Below are positions 46,492-59,900 of a stretch of DNA of 64,000 nucleotides, in pieces. The first letter of the stretch is position 1; the number at the start of each line of letters is the position of its first letter. The stretch comes from Favolaschia claudopus (lineage: Eukaryota; Basidiomycota; Agaricomycetes; Agaricales; Mycenaceae): positions 1,426,001 through 1,490,000 of the forward strand of contig JAWWNJ010000031.1 in NCBI GenBank assembly GCA_037176885.1, read 5' to 3'. The notes under the pieces were generated by a model. The model was not told the origin of the DNA. It saw only the letters and a program-made list of their open reading frames with translations, and did not search any database. The translations under genes and the position numbers were made by a program.

Positions 46492-47967
46492 TTACCGTCG
46501 TGGAACCTGCATCTTGTACACAGCGCTTCCGTCTTCATGAATCACAGCACATCCACGGCTGGCTATGCGCCTTAACAAAGGTGCCGCCGAAGCCCGCCGA
46601 CTGAATGACCTCGAGCTGTCGTGCAATACGATTTGCTTGAGACCAGGAAATGACGGTCCCGCGAGAATTTCAAACTGGGTCAAACTACATCGAAGATGAG
46701 AAAGAGCGGAATTACTACTTCAAACGAACGAACGCACACAATCTGTTTGTATGGGAACCATTCGTCGGGGTCGATCCTGAGCCGTACCCGCCTCAGTGCA
46801 TGATGATGAAAGCCGACGAGAGGAGAGAGCTCCGGAGCGCCAAGATGGTAGGTCAATTCTTCTAGATGCGGACAATGCACAAAGATACGGTGCATTTGTT
46901 TCGATGAATATGTTACTTGCGGGGCGAACGTCAGCTCCAAGACACGGATGTGCAATCCGACAGCCACCATAAGAGATTGCATGGTCCGTGAGACGGGCAT
47001 ATGTAAGATCAGGTTTGTGGGGTGTATTGCGTTGCAAGGGATGCAGAGATTGGCTGTTGTTGCTGGCCTACAGGTCGATTGAGGCTGATTGAGTCTGATG
47101 GTTTGCAGCGACCGTCCAAGAGGAAGGTCGAAAAGCCCATCCGGCCGATCCACCACGAGAAAACGAAGTTTGGGGGAGTGAGAAACAATTTCTGAGAGAC
47201 GCATTTGATTGCTTGTCCCATAGAATCTCATATCGAGGTCGCTCTCGCTATCAATGTTCAATGTTAGATGCGGTTCTTGGTGTCAGTTTGTAGAGCGATG
47301 TACCTCCATTCAAGCCGCTTAAGATGCGGACACAGAAAATGATCGCTTTCAATGGGGGTGCTCGCCAGTGCGCCCCAAAATTGCAAACCCTCAGCGTCGA
47401 GTCGCAAGGGCAGTCTCGCCAACGTTTCCAGGTAAGGACAATACCGCAACAGATCACCGAGACCAATGATTGGTGGTCCAGACGACGGCAACGGAGCTTG
47501 GAACAACGAGGAAGCATATTTGAGCTGCACCAAGTTAGGTCTGAGCTCGAGGCGTTTGACAAAACGTCCAAACCCTCCAACCCCCTCTTCGGTCGCAGAG
47601 CGCCGCATGGCGCAAACGAGATTCCGGAGGACATGAATGCTGCCGATACGAATATCCTTGTAGAGGAATGCTTCTGACAGAGTCCGCCACAGCCTACAAA
47701 CGCGAACCAGTGCGCTGCATGTCTTCAAACGTTGGGCTCGGACCTATTGTGATTTTGTAATTTGACAGTGCAACAACTAGGAGCAATACTTTCCTCCAGG
47801 GTATGGGTGCTTTCCTCTATTCCGCATAGTTGGAAAGGAGTATACTCTGCGGCATTGCAGTCGTCGCCGCCGTAGTACGTTGCAAAGACGAATATTACAT
47901 GCCATATCTCTGGAGGCAGCTGGGCATGGCTCCCCAAGTCAATGGTGGTGGTGGAGGGAAGTCCCAT
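46492..47967 (-). CDS. F-box-like protein with leucine-rich C-terminal region
   Basis: Member of the large, fast-evolving F-box-like group of agaricomycetes. It starts MGLPSTTTIDLGSHAQLPPE, then IWHVIFVFATYYGG, the F-box core. The next exon carries LVRVCRLWRTLSEAFLYKDI, the second half of an F-box. Irregular leucine-rich repeats follow: RFVKRLELRPNLVQL, YCPYLETLARLPLRL, LCPHLKRLEWRYIAL, HSPKLRFLVVDRP, VRTMQSLMVAVGLH-like segments and HCPHLEELTYHLGA. The last exon reads FEILAGPSFPGLKQIVLHDS. The intron between 47720 and 47880 does not resolve cleanly by eye, so either the splice is unusual or the model is slightly wrong. Substrate unknown. Confidence 0.6.
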
Positions 47968-48517
47968 GATGCCGCATGGTACACACAGTTCTTTATACCA
48001 CAGTCCTGCGGCAGAATTCGATGGCGGCTGACCCGATCTACACTGCGTCAAAAAACCAAGTACAGCTATAGCTTTCCAGGTCCACTTACGGCTATTTAAG
48101 GAAAAGAACTCGGCATCGTGGGTTACTCACCACGTAGATGGCCATGCTTCATGCTTCATACTTGTGTGTGTCTCCATCGAAGTGTGCCAATCACCATCAA
48201 TGATGAGGATTCCAATGAATGAGAGATTAACATGAGATTTCGACGTCAACCCCTCCTTTCAGTTGCAACCCTTTGCAACCTCGACGTAGTTCGTGGGCTG
48301 AGCCTCCGCAATATTGAAACGTTAACCGAATATATTAGACGCCGGAGGGGCGATTCTGTGACCAATACTTGAATACACGTAATGAACCGGAAAAACACAC
48401 CATAATGGAAGGCATCGGCGCAATTGGTAGTCTTTAAACTTAGAAAATGGGCGATATTTGAAGTTGGAAATCGACGAGCAAGCAAAGAATGCGACGACCA
48501 ATGAATTAGGTGGACAT
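47968..48517. promoter_or_regulatory. Intergenic region between F-box-like gene and ARL1
   Basis: Holds the F-box gene's upstream region and the ARL1 3' flank, both minus strand. No open frame here has recognisable content and no RNA gene or repeat was seen. Confidence 0.4.
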
Positions 48518-49329
48518 CTACTTTTTCTGTATAGCATTTACCAACCTGCTCGGAAGGTTAGAGGATGAGCAAGAGCAGGCCAACATGGCACATACCAATC
48601 CAATCCTTCCTCTAGACCCTCCCCCTTTGTCGCACAAGCTCCCCGGACACTCCACGGTCTCGACTTCTCACCACCTGCTAACCCCAGCTGTTCGCTAATT
48701 TCTTCGGGTTTTAGGGCACCCTCGACATCTTGCTTGTTGCAAAAGACAAGGAGCGGGACACCATTGAGCTCTTCCTCGGACAACATTGTCAGCAGCTCCG
48801 TTCGTGATGTGGTGAGGCGAGTGTGGTCGGAAGAATCAATAACATATATCAGAGCAGCCGTATTGGGGAAGTAACACCGCCAATAAGGCCGTATGCTAGA
48901 TTGACCACCGAGATCCCATACTTGGAACTTGATGTTTTTGTACTGGATCGGCGTAAGCAAGGGTAGTGACGAGAACATGAATGCTGACTTCGACAGTTTC
49001 AACGTTGAATCCGATGGCTAGAAGTGCGTCCTAAGTAAGAACCACATATTCCGAAGACAAAGTGCACGCACTGGGTATTGTGGAAACAACCTCGCCTATC
49101 TGGAAACCGTCAAACAAAAGTTGCCCACAACACAGGATATCAAATGAACCTGTAATCGATACAATATTGTGGTCTCATGAAAGACGTTAGACCTGGTTCA
49201 CAATCCACTAGTCAGCGAAATACCTTTCCGGCTGAGTCGAGACCAAGCATTAGTATGCGGACATCTTGGTCCTTGCTCCACCGCACCAAGGAAGAGAGGG
49301 AGGAGAAGAGGGAAGATATTGAGAGGCCC
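48518..49329 (-). CDS. ARL1: ARF-like small GTPase ARL1
   Basis: Golgi GTPase that recruits GRIP-domain tethers. It starts MGLSISSLFSSLSSLVRWSK, where Gly2 and Ser6 fit N-myristoylation. The P-loop is LGLDSAGK|TTILYRLQ, split by an intron, then IGEVVSTIPTIGFNVETVEY, KFQVWDLGGQSSIRPYWRCY, the NKQD box FCNKQDVEGALKPEE and the end EGLDWLVNAIQKK (TAG 48518-48520). GIRPYWR after WDLGGQ is ARL1-type. Five introns. The conserved LDSAGK has Ser in place of the more common Gly/Ala. Confidence 0.9.
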
Positions 49330-49490
49330 ATGGGGGAGCGGTATTATGGGGAGATTAAGGAAAGCGTCAGCTAAAGAGGAAAAGGAGAGTTTGGCTGCAA
49401 AGAGCAAGCTGAGGCCTGCTTACTCGGCCGATCATTTTCCGACGTTCCGGCAAACTCAACGCCAAATTTCAAAAAAGGAAATTCTACAAC

Positions 49491-51253
49491 TCATACAGAC
49501 GCCCAACACCAATTCCACCGTCGTTCCTCCGCATTCTCAGCGCACGCCCTATATGTTTCACTCTCGGGTCTCCACACGCGAACCATACCGTCGTCCCAAC
49601 ATGTCGCCAACATATCTGAAGCCCAATCTACAGCTCCTGCATCCCCTGCATGTCCCTTCAGCTCCACTCCTTTGTATTCGGCTGCAGAGCGCGTCGCATT
49701 GCTAACATCGAACATGAAGCTACTCCCGGATGGACCTGCACCACCACTGGCTAACCACCGCCCGCAAGGAGAGGTCGCAATCTTGACATAGAAGTTCGTT
49801 TGCAAGTTCGCATGCGTGTAAGTGTTGCCAAAGGCATTTAAAGAGTCGCGTTCGTACGTGTGTATGTGCGAGTCTGCACTCAAGCCAAAGAGTAACCCGA
49901 GAGTCGGTCCTGTCCCCTGAGTAAGGCTGATGATTCCTCGCGATCGAGATGCTCCTGGCGAGAGGGTGGGGTCCAAAGGCGAAGATTGTAAGCAGGCGGG
50001 TTCTTTGACTTTGGATTTTTTTGTGAACCGGACATCCCAGCAACGAAGAATTCTGAGAATACGTATTAGGCGAAGGCTCATGAGAAACCGACATGGTACT
50101 AACCCATCAGCCGAACCACTACTGATCAAGTGGTGAGGGTCCGCGTCAGAATACAGCAGCCCGGTCACACTTTTGGGAACCGGCGCGTTCTTTCTTTTGC
50201 CTGTTTTCCGCTTCCCATTTGGTCCCACTTCTTCATGAGCCGCATATATTCTTGTGACCGGGCCTAAGGCCGCGGTTCCCTCCGAAAGATTCCCGGACAC
50301 CCGGAGGTCCCAAAGGCAAATCAGACCATCCCGGCCACCCGTGCTTAATATATCGGGATGGGTAGGATCCCAAGAGATACACTTGACGGTACCTTCATGC
50401 CCACGCAAACTGTGGATAGTTTGACGCGTCTCAACATCGGATATACGTGTCGATCTGTCCCCGGAGCCAGTTGCAAGCAACCTATCCGTAACATTCCATT
50501 TGATGTCGAAGACCCCATTATTGTGAGGTTGCAGCACATTGTGGACAGGCTCTGGAGCGAAGGTCGAAGAAGAGTCGTGCTGCGTTCATGATAGACGCAC
50601 CTGGATCCCATTCCTTCCGTTTAGACGTGTTCAGAATGTAGACCGTGCCTTGTTCTGTCGCCACAGCCAAAAGTGGCTGCCCACCGGTCCGAGCCGCTGG
50701 AATAATCATCAGTCAGAAACAGGCCAATCATTCGAGATAGACAGCGAACAATGAGAATAAGAGCAAGCATAGGGCGGTGCCATAAAAGAGCCTTCAAGAA
50801 CCGAGTGACACCGAAAAACATCTACTTTGTTCGACGATACGAAAGACTGTAAGATTGGCAGAGTCGACACTGTCGCGGAATCAACAAGAGGACAAGAGCT
50901 GAGATACGCTACGCACGGAATGAACGCCTACAACTGGAGACAGGTGGCATGTGCGTGGCTACATCCCAAGGCGTGCGGTTTCGGCGACGGTGCTGATTCA
51001 CTTGTCGTGAATTAAGATCCAGGTCGCTGTTGTCGCTCTCATACGCGTCACTGTCAGAGGGAGAAGGGGATAGTTTGACGCGTTTTCTGAAGCCTGAGTC
51101 ATCGTTTTCCGATGAGGCCTCGCAATGAGCGCGTTTTCGGGGTTGCGCGAGCCAAGCTTTGAGAGAGGGTAACGCGTTGGATGTCGGTAGATTTGTGCGC
51201 TCTGCAAGTGCGCGACATGAGTCTAAAGCCAGATTCTTGGTCGCCTTGGGCAT
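49491..51253 (-). CDS. CDT2: WD40 substrate receptor CDT2 (CRL4 ubiquitin ligase)
   Basis: WD40 protein that links PCNA-bound substrates such as Cdt1 to CUL4-DDB1. The basic N-terminal exon begins MPKATKNLALDSCRALAERT and includes KRVKLSPSPSDSD. The propeller follows: GQPLLAVATEQGTVYILNTS, NNGVFDIKWNVTDRLLATGS, GHEGTVKCISWDPTHPDILS, TGGRDGLICLWDLR, LLYSDADPHHLISSGSADG, ILRCWDVR, FYVKIATSPCGRWLASGGAG and GAVDWASDMLATCWDDGMVR. The order GRDGLICLWDLR then a spacer with KRKTGKRKNAP then SGSADG fits CDT2. Stop at 49491-49493. Divergent from LYS12. Confidence 0.8.
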
Positions 51254-51448
51254 TTGTAGTATGAAGGGCTTTCTCGGACAACTATTGATGTCGGGAACAG
51301 GGGAAGGGAGGGAGGAGGGGGAGAGGAGGAAGTCTGTCACCTGACCCCGTTTAGGTTTGGACGCGTTTCGGCATTATTCGGACTCGGACTTTCGGTTCTG
51401 ACTGGACCAACAAATTTTGCTTTTCGAAACTCATCTTGCAGCAAGACA
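51254..51448. promoter_or_regulatory. Divergent promoter, CDT2 / LYS12
   Basis: A 195-bp spacer between the start codons of CDT2 (minus) and homoisocitrate dehydrogenase (plus). No element stands out. Confidence 0.4.
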
Positions 51449-53046
<1,598 letters not shown>

Positions 53047-53270
53047 TGTCCATAGCATTCTGTGATTCATTCTGGCAGTATAAGATAGACGTTGCCTCTC
53101 TGCCTCCTACGAACTTTTGGAATTTAGATTCCATGGAAAGCTTCACCATCAAAACGCACCCAAATCGGGAAACTGATTCTCCGTAGTACGCGCTGAATGT
53201 CAGTTCTCGCTTCTTTCCTCCATTCACTTGGTTGGTCTGGGGGCGATTGGGCTGATCTACTAGCTCGCGC

Positions 53271-55478
53271 ATGGGAAAGAACAAGGCCGGAAAGCAGAAG
53301 CAACAGCTCGAAGAGGTCCCCGAAGAAGACGAGGAGGAAGAATACTACGACTATAGCGCCGAAGAGGATGAAGATTATGGAGGAATGGGTCGGCCTCCCG
53401 CTGTGTTCGTACGGCTTTACGGCTAACGTTTCGAATCGCGTATGTTAGCGGATATGCTTGGCGGCGAGCAACATTGGCCAAACTCCGCCGTAGCTGGTCA
53501 ACACGATCCATGGGGCGCTCAGCCAATGCAACAACAACAGCACGTCGGCAGCAGTCAATGGGGCAATAACCAGTGGGGAGGCAAAATCCCAACGCCGGCC
53601 CAAATGGCAGCCCAACACGCTGGAGCTGCGGCCGCGAATAAAGGAGGGATGAAGAACAATCCGCAACAGAAGGGCGGCGAAAAGAAGGGTGGAGGCAAAG
53701 GAGGTGCGCCTGCTCAGCAAGCATGGGAGACATGGGGGATGGATAGTCGCCCTCAGGCTGCGGCTGAAGCATGGGGCGGCAGTAATACCGGAGGTTGGGG
53801 TGGCGGAAACGAGTGGGGGACTGGTGGTGGATGGGGGACTGGGGCTACCGACGCGCACGAGTGGGGACCGCCCGCTCCCGAAAAGCAATCGAAACATGGC
53901 CAAAGTCACTGGACAAATTGGGGTGAGGAGGCGAAACGGTTACCCAAGGTAACTTCCGTTCCTCAAGGCTCTGTTGGGATGGATGGCAGGCCTGACCTGA
54001 CCGCTCATCAACGCTCTGAAATTTTACAAGCTTTGCTTAACCACAACCACCCGCTTCAGGGAAACGACGTTCGCGCGAATTACGAAAAGCAGCAGAAATC
54101 CGGTCAATGGGACGCGTACGGTGGTGGGCAACAGAAAAAGAAAGGCGGTGGTCAGGATGCATGGGCTGGACAGCAGAATGGTGGCGGTGAATGGGATTCA
54201 TGGGGCGGGCAGCCCGGCGGCCAATGGGACACATGGGGTGGAGCGGAGAACGGCGGCTACTGGGGAGAGCAGCCAAAGGCCGGGGAACAGCAAAAGGGCG
54301 GTAAGAAAAATAAACAGAATAAACAGGAGAACCAGCAAGGCAACAAGCAGGATAACAACAAGCAAAAAAACAAGAAAAACCAACAGCAACAGAATCCGCA
54401 GAAACAGAAGAAACAGCAACAGCACGACCCTTGGGGTGGGGGTGGCGGGGGAGGTTGGGGCGATGGCGGAGGATGGGACATCGGAGGAGGAGCTTGGGGC
54501 ATGCAAGAAAATGAAGATGACTATTCTGACGACGATGAACTGGGGCGCCGTGTTCATTTCACTCCGATAACTTCCAACCTGTGGGGTGGAAGCGAGCACG
54601 ACTCGACTTATAAAATGCCCTCGAAGACTCTTGCTCACGCGTACAACGGCACCACGACGTCGCTGTTCACTGGCACACCGCGCAACAAAGTTAGTGAAGA
54701 TGCGAATGTACAATTCGTTGATTCCAAAGGTGCTGCCTTGATGCCTGTGCAGCAGGCTCTCTTTGGGAAATCTCGAATGGCCAAGGACCGAATTCACTGG
54801 ATGTTCCCTCCGAACAAGGATGAACGCGTATCTTCTTTGCTGGCCTGGATTGAGATAATGTCTTACAGTCTCGGGGCGTATGGAGTGAGTCGAGTTGTAT
54901 ACACATCTACACGCTACAAAGTCTCAAATCTTTTTCTTAGCTTCACCGTTTCCTCCAAAGTCGAGAGAGAGGCGCACTGTTCGCTAATGCGGACTACCGG
55001 TCGCCAAACAATCCGAACGAGCCCGCATTCGACTGGTTAACGTTTGATCAATTGCAAGTTACGCGCGACAGGGTTCTACAAGAGTCTGTCGCGTTTTATG
55101 ACCCTGCTGCAACCGCTGTCGTTTTCGTTTTTCTACCCTCCAGGAGTGGAAACAGTGTGGCGATGTGGCGGCGTCGGATAAGCATTCCGAACAACACTCG
55201 GACTATCCGAATTAATGAGATACGTCTTGCTATGGCTGGGCTGCGGAGAGAGAAGGATTATGTCGTTCACGTTGACGAGTGGGCTTCTTCAACATCCGAT
55301 CGACGGTGACTAACGTGGTTGCAGACTGCCCGCTAAGCCTGGAGACGCGAAGAAAGTGGCTGCTAAAGCGGCGGAGAAGAAAACCGCCGCAATCAAACAT
55401 GACCACGACTATTACTATCCTTACGAGCCATACGAGAAGCCGAAGAAGAAGAAAAAGTGGTGGCAAATTTTCTGTTGA
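53271..55478 (+). CDS. W/G- and Q-rich protein with conserved C-terminal domain, function unknown
   Basis: It starts MGKNKAGKQKQQLEEVPEED with an acidic run. The middle 300 residues are low complexity, with repeated Trp-Gly units (QWDTWGG, EWDSWGG, GGGWGTG) and a basic Gln/Asn/Lys run (about 54300-54425). The C-terminal half is ordered: LAHAYNGTTTSLFTGTPRNK, VQFVDSKGAALMPVQQALFG, DRIHWMFPPNKDERVSSLLA, FDWLTFDQLQVTRDRVLQES, YDPAATAVVFVFLPSRSGNS and AGLRREKDYVVHVDE. It ends with a basic stretch and KKKKKWWQIFC. I do not recognise a named domain. The aromatic-Lys tail ending in Cys could be a membrane-association signal; that is a guess. Confidence 0.75.
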
Positions 55479-55771
55479 GTGCCCTATTCCGCTTCATGCC
55501 TTTCAGTCACTGAGATTGAACGGCAGAATCTGTTTTGCTTTTTGAGTTAATCCCGAGACTGACTTGCTACGATTTGACTTTGCTTTCGTTACTGTAAACT
55601 TTCTAACTGTATGAACTAGTTAACCTTGTGCTGTATTATTTATCTGTAGGTTGTTAGCAAATCTTGTATTCTTGCACGACGAGCAGGGAGGCTGAGGGAG
55701 CGCAAGGCTCGGTCTTCAATCAGATTACCGGTCATAGTTGTAAGCGACGCTTCCGCAAGACGCTCATCTCG

Positions 55772-56697
55772 ATGAATGCCCCAACTTCAGACTCTCTTTC
55801 TGCTGCGCCTGCTCATGAACCATCAGCGGACAATGCCTCGATATCGACTCAGCGAGGATCCGCTGTTCGCCATCTTGCAATTCTGGGCATGGGTCTTGCC
55901 ACTATGGCATTCATTCCTTACCTCGTTACCCGGCGACAAGTAACCACTCTGCGTCGAAGATTAGACGAGATGGGAGCGACCACGGCGCTGCTCAAGCAGC
56001 GCCAGACTAGCTCTGGTGTTATGGAAGGCACTGGAAGCTCGGATCTTCTTGCGCAGATGCGACAGGAGCTTGCGATTATGCGAGAGGAACTCAACCAGAA
56101 GGTCGCCGAGCGCACTCAGCCTCCCTCGGACACACTGACATTGGATATCATCAACATAAACGAGGACATGGATGCACTCAGAGGTGATGTTTCTTCGGCC
56201 GTCGAAGCCCAGAGCTTGTTGAGTTCGCGGCTCGATTCGATTCAGAGCTCTTTGCATGCTTTGCGCAAAGAGAACGAGACTTATCGGGGGGAGGTCCAGG
56301 AACTACTCCGTCAGCTACGTGCAGAGCAGGACGCTTCCCGAAGCGAACTATTCAAGCTATCGGACGAGTTACAGTCTGCGAAGACAGGCCCGCAAGCTAG
56401 CGAATTGCAGCGGCTGCTGATAGAGACTAGGCAAACGCGGTACCAAGTTGTTTTCGGGACTTCCATTTCGTGCGCCTTACATGCCAATTCAGGGCTGTCT
56501 TCGGTGCCATCGGCACGTCGCTTGGGGACATTGCCCATATCATTCAAAGGGTAGAGATTGAGATGGGTCATGAGTCTAAGGGGGCGTACGATCCAGTGGA
56601 ACGACTGCGAGTTCTAGCTCTGCAGATGCAGGACGACAGTTTCCAAGTTAGTGGCGACCGCCACAGTGCATACGAAGGACGAGGGCGCCGCAAATGA
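55772..56697 (+). CDS. Membrane-anchored coiled-coil protein, function unknown
   Basis: About 290 residues from MNAPTSDSLSAAPAHEPSAD (ATG 55772-55774). One hydrophobic segment, LAILGMGLATMAFIPYLVTR (about residues 32-52), is followed by long amphipathic helices (LRRRLDEMGATTALLKQRQ; LLAQMRQELAIMREELNQK; LRKENETYRGEVQELLRQL; LQSAKTGPQASELQRLL). After one intron the C-terminus is RAVFGAIGTSLGDIAHIIQR and VEIEMGHESKGAYDPVERLR. A tether or structural role would fit, but no family is recognised. Confidence 0.65.
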
Positions 56698-56978
56698 ATC
56701 CACGGCATACTACACCGACGGAGCCGCGTACGAATAAGAAGTGTACACTATGTATAACAAGAATGCCTTGTACATGTAGAGTTTAGCTGTAAACTATCTT
56801 TACCTTTTCCGGAGTGAGAATGATTGCTCCCGACGAAGCGGTCGTCATCTACGTTTGGACTCCGGTCGGGGTATTTCACACGTTGCCCTTCGCCTCATTG
56901 TAACGGTTGTTCACCTGCATATGTCTGGTATATGCCCCTCTTTCTTTGAGCACCGACTTCCACTCCGTACTTCTTGCC

Positions 56979-59900
56979 ATGTCGGCCCAAGATGAGCCGT
57001 CTGGTACGGCCCCTCCGGATGCTGTCCCAGTCGTGCAGCAGGCTTCCGATGTAGCACCCACCGAACCTTCTCCTCCCCCACCCGAACCAGAAGAGCAGTA
57101 AGCTTATTTCTATTGCTACATCCGTTTCACTGAGATTTACCTCGAAAGGCTTGACTGGAAGGAAGTTATTGAACTCCAGACATTCAGGTTTACCCGGTCT
57201 ATAACGCCGGAGTAACGGATGCTGACGTCTTTACAGCGACCGAAAGACATGGATCGAAGAAAAAACCAAGGTCCCGCCATTACTCTTGTAGTATGAAAAC
57301 CCTTGCTTAATGCGCCTAGTTTCTGGAACAAATGCCGCCCATCGAGGTATTCGTGGGCATGGACGCCATCAGGGCGTCTGCTGAGGAGGTTCCCGGTCTG
57401 CCTACCCGTCAAGAGCTCAAGCAGTGGCTACTCGAGCATGATGCTATTGAGAAGGAGACAGAAATCTTCGACAGCGGTGAGCTCCAGACGATCAAAAAAT
57501 TTACGAAAGGTGTGTCGCAGTCTGCTCGTCCCGACCTCGTGTGCTCATACCCTGTCAGCCGCTACACAACGAAACTTATCTCGCGAAGACACTGACTTGA
57601 TTGAATTGACTCTAACGACTATTTATGAACTGGACAAACTGCTACATCTATTAAGAGACCGTTCGGAAAACCTGGAACTTCTGGGAATACGATTGTCCTG
57701 GGAGGAATTCCGATCCGCTGCTTGGATCGACCGCCGTACCATCATTGCCGACCTCAAAACTTTTCTGGACACCAGAGCAAGGTGGACCCCTGCTGTATAT
57801 GAAGAGTCGGTCAATACCCCGCCCCCACCCAGCGCATCTAATCGTCGCGCTTCCCTCACTTCACTCGCCTCCGTCTCGTCAGATACTCTCCTTGCGTCGG
57901 CCGGTTTCTCTCGAAGCGCACGTTTCAAACTGGCAGAAATTCTTTCTCGAGACGCTGCCCAGTTTTCTGCACGGATCACATCGCTCAGACATAGCAAAAT
58001 CTCTGCAGCTGGGAAAATGCTCGACAAGTTAATCGATACGAGTCGCAAACCTGTTCCAGATGATTTGCTCGACGAACAAGATCGTCTGGAAGAGAAGGGT
58101 ATCGCTGAGCTGGAGAATGTAGGCAAATTTGTTATGAATGCTGTAATGCAGTGGCGAAAGTACGAGCATCCAGTTCACTTCCTTGCTCTTGTGTGCTGAA
58201 TGGGCTATATCCAGAGCTGACGAAATTTATGTTGAATCTATGAAAGACCAGACTGCTGCTCAAGCATTATGGGACGAGATTGAAGCTGCTAAGTTCCAAC
58301 ACCCTACAGGCCGCCAAAGTATTTCCTTTGCAACCCGCGCTGAGGCGCTAATCAAGCGGTTGATACTTCGAGGCGATCCAGCTTCCCCCAGCAGCGCCTT
58401 TCCTCGACCAACTCATGTACTCTTCCCCGAGTATCAATCGGTTAACGATTCTGTTGTTCAGACACTCTCATCCGAAGTCTCGACTGCTCTTGAGCTCGCT
58501 CGCCGGGCGGAAGCTGCTGCCAAGGAATACCGTCTGAACTACGAGGCTGTCCATCGTGTCGAAACCCTCGTCGAAAGTGCCTCCACGGTCTGCGATACAT
58601 TCACGTCTATCGTTGATCGCCTGCAGAAAGGTGTCTCGTCGACTGACGGTGACGGCAGTCCTCCAAATCTCATGTCTGACAGTTGCCTTGAGCCCACTCG
58701 GCATGCTGTCTTCCTAGCGCTCTTACCGTCCATTTTGAAGGAACAGGAAGTGGCCTCCGATTCCGCTGCGCATGTACTGCGCAACTCGCGCGGAGCGCTC
58801 CTTGGTTTAGATCGGCCAGGCATCGATCCCGACTTCAAGACCAAGGCTGCTGCTGAATTCCAGCGCCTTTCCACATTACGTGGTCAGGCGCAATGGACGA
58901 AGGATGACGTTACGACGCGAGTGGCCCGACTACGGGAGGCCAGAAAAATCTGGTCTTTGATGGATTCGCATCTCAATGACCTAGAGGAGGTTCGACGCGA
59001 AATTGGTGAAGCCATGGAGAAGCACCGATGGCAGCAAGAGTTAAACGCTAACGGTGCTCCGCCTACGCCCGATAGTTTCTCAACCCCCCTCCCCACCGAG
59101 TCACCTCATGCTGAGTCGATCAAGCGACTCGACGGTTTGGACGCCAGGCTCAATCAGGAAGTCGATGTTCCTCTGGCTGCGCTTTCTCGCACACTAGAAG
59201 CGCCTCTGAAGGACAGACTGTTGCGTAGTTCTGCTGGCCTGAAAAAGTTCTTGGAGCAGGTCAGGCAAATGGCTGGCCTTCTACAATCGATCAAGAACCA
59301 GGCCGCCGCCATGGGTACAGTTCGAGATGACTTCAATGATCTGCAAATGCGCATCGACGACCTCAAGTTGCGTGTTGATACCGGCGTCGAGGATGTTCTT
59401 GCCGGGAAGCTTGTTACGCCCCAGCTGAGGGAAGTGGACAGTGCTGTCACGAACGGCATAAATGACTTGCGCACGGAAGTCAAAGCTTTCACAGACAGCC
59501 TCTCACAACGAGTTCCATTTGTTTCAACGGGGAGTGCACGTTCGCCTACTTCTACGAAATTCGTTAAACGTCGATTCTCCTCCATTGATCTCACGCTTGC
59601 GGCTTTCAATGATCAGCCAGCTGTCGAGCTTCCGTTTGACCTACAGTCCCTAGATGATGCAGTACGCGCGGACTCGAATACGTATGCCATGAAGCTTGGT
59701 GGAAAGCTGCAAGCTCTTGAGCAACGTGCAAATCACTTCCAACTGGCTCAAATGGCGAAGGATGTCGATGTCTCACTCTCCTCTGTTGTTGCGGACATCA
59801 ACGACGTCGTTCAGCAATTTTCTACCTTCAAAAACTGCTTGAATGGAATGGCAGGCCAGCCCGACGTCACTGGGCCACTAGCGGAGTTGGCGAGAGATGC

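Noticed and set aside
54198..54797. 199-codon minus-strand frame of Leu/Phe/Val runs
   Set aside because: It is the antisense reading of the Gln/Asn/Lys-rich segment of the W/G-rich protein; the hydrophobic runs are an artefact of composition.
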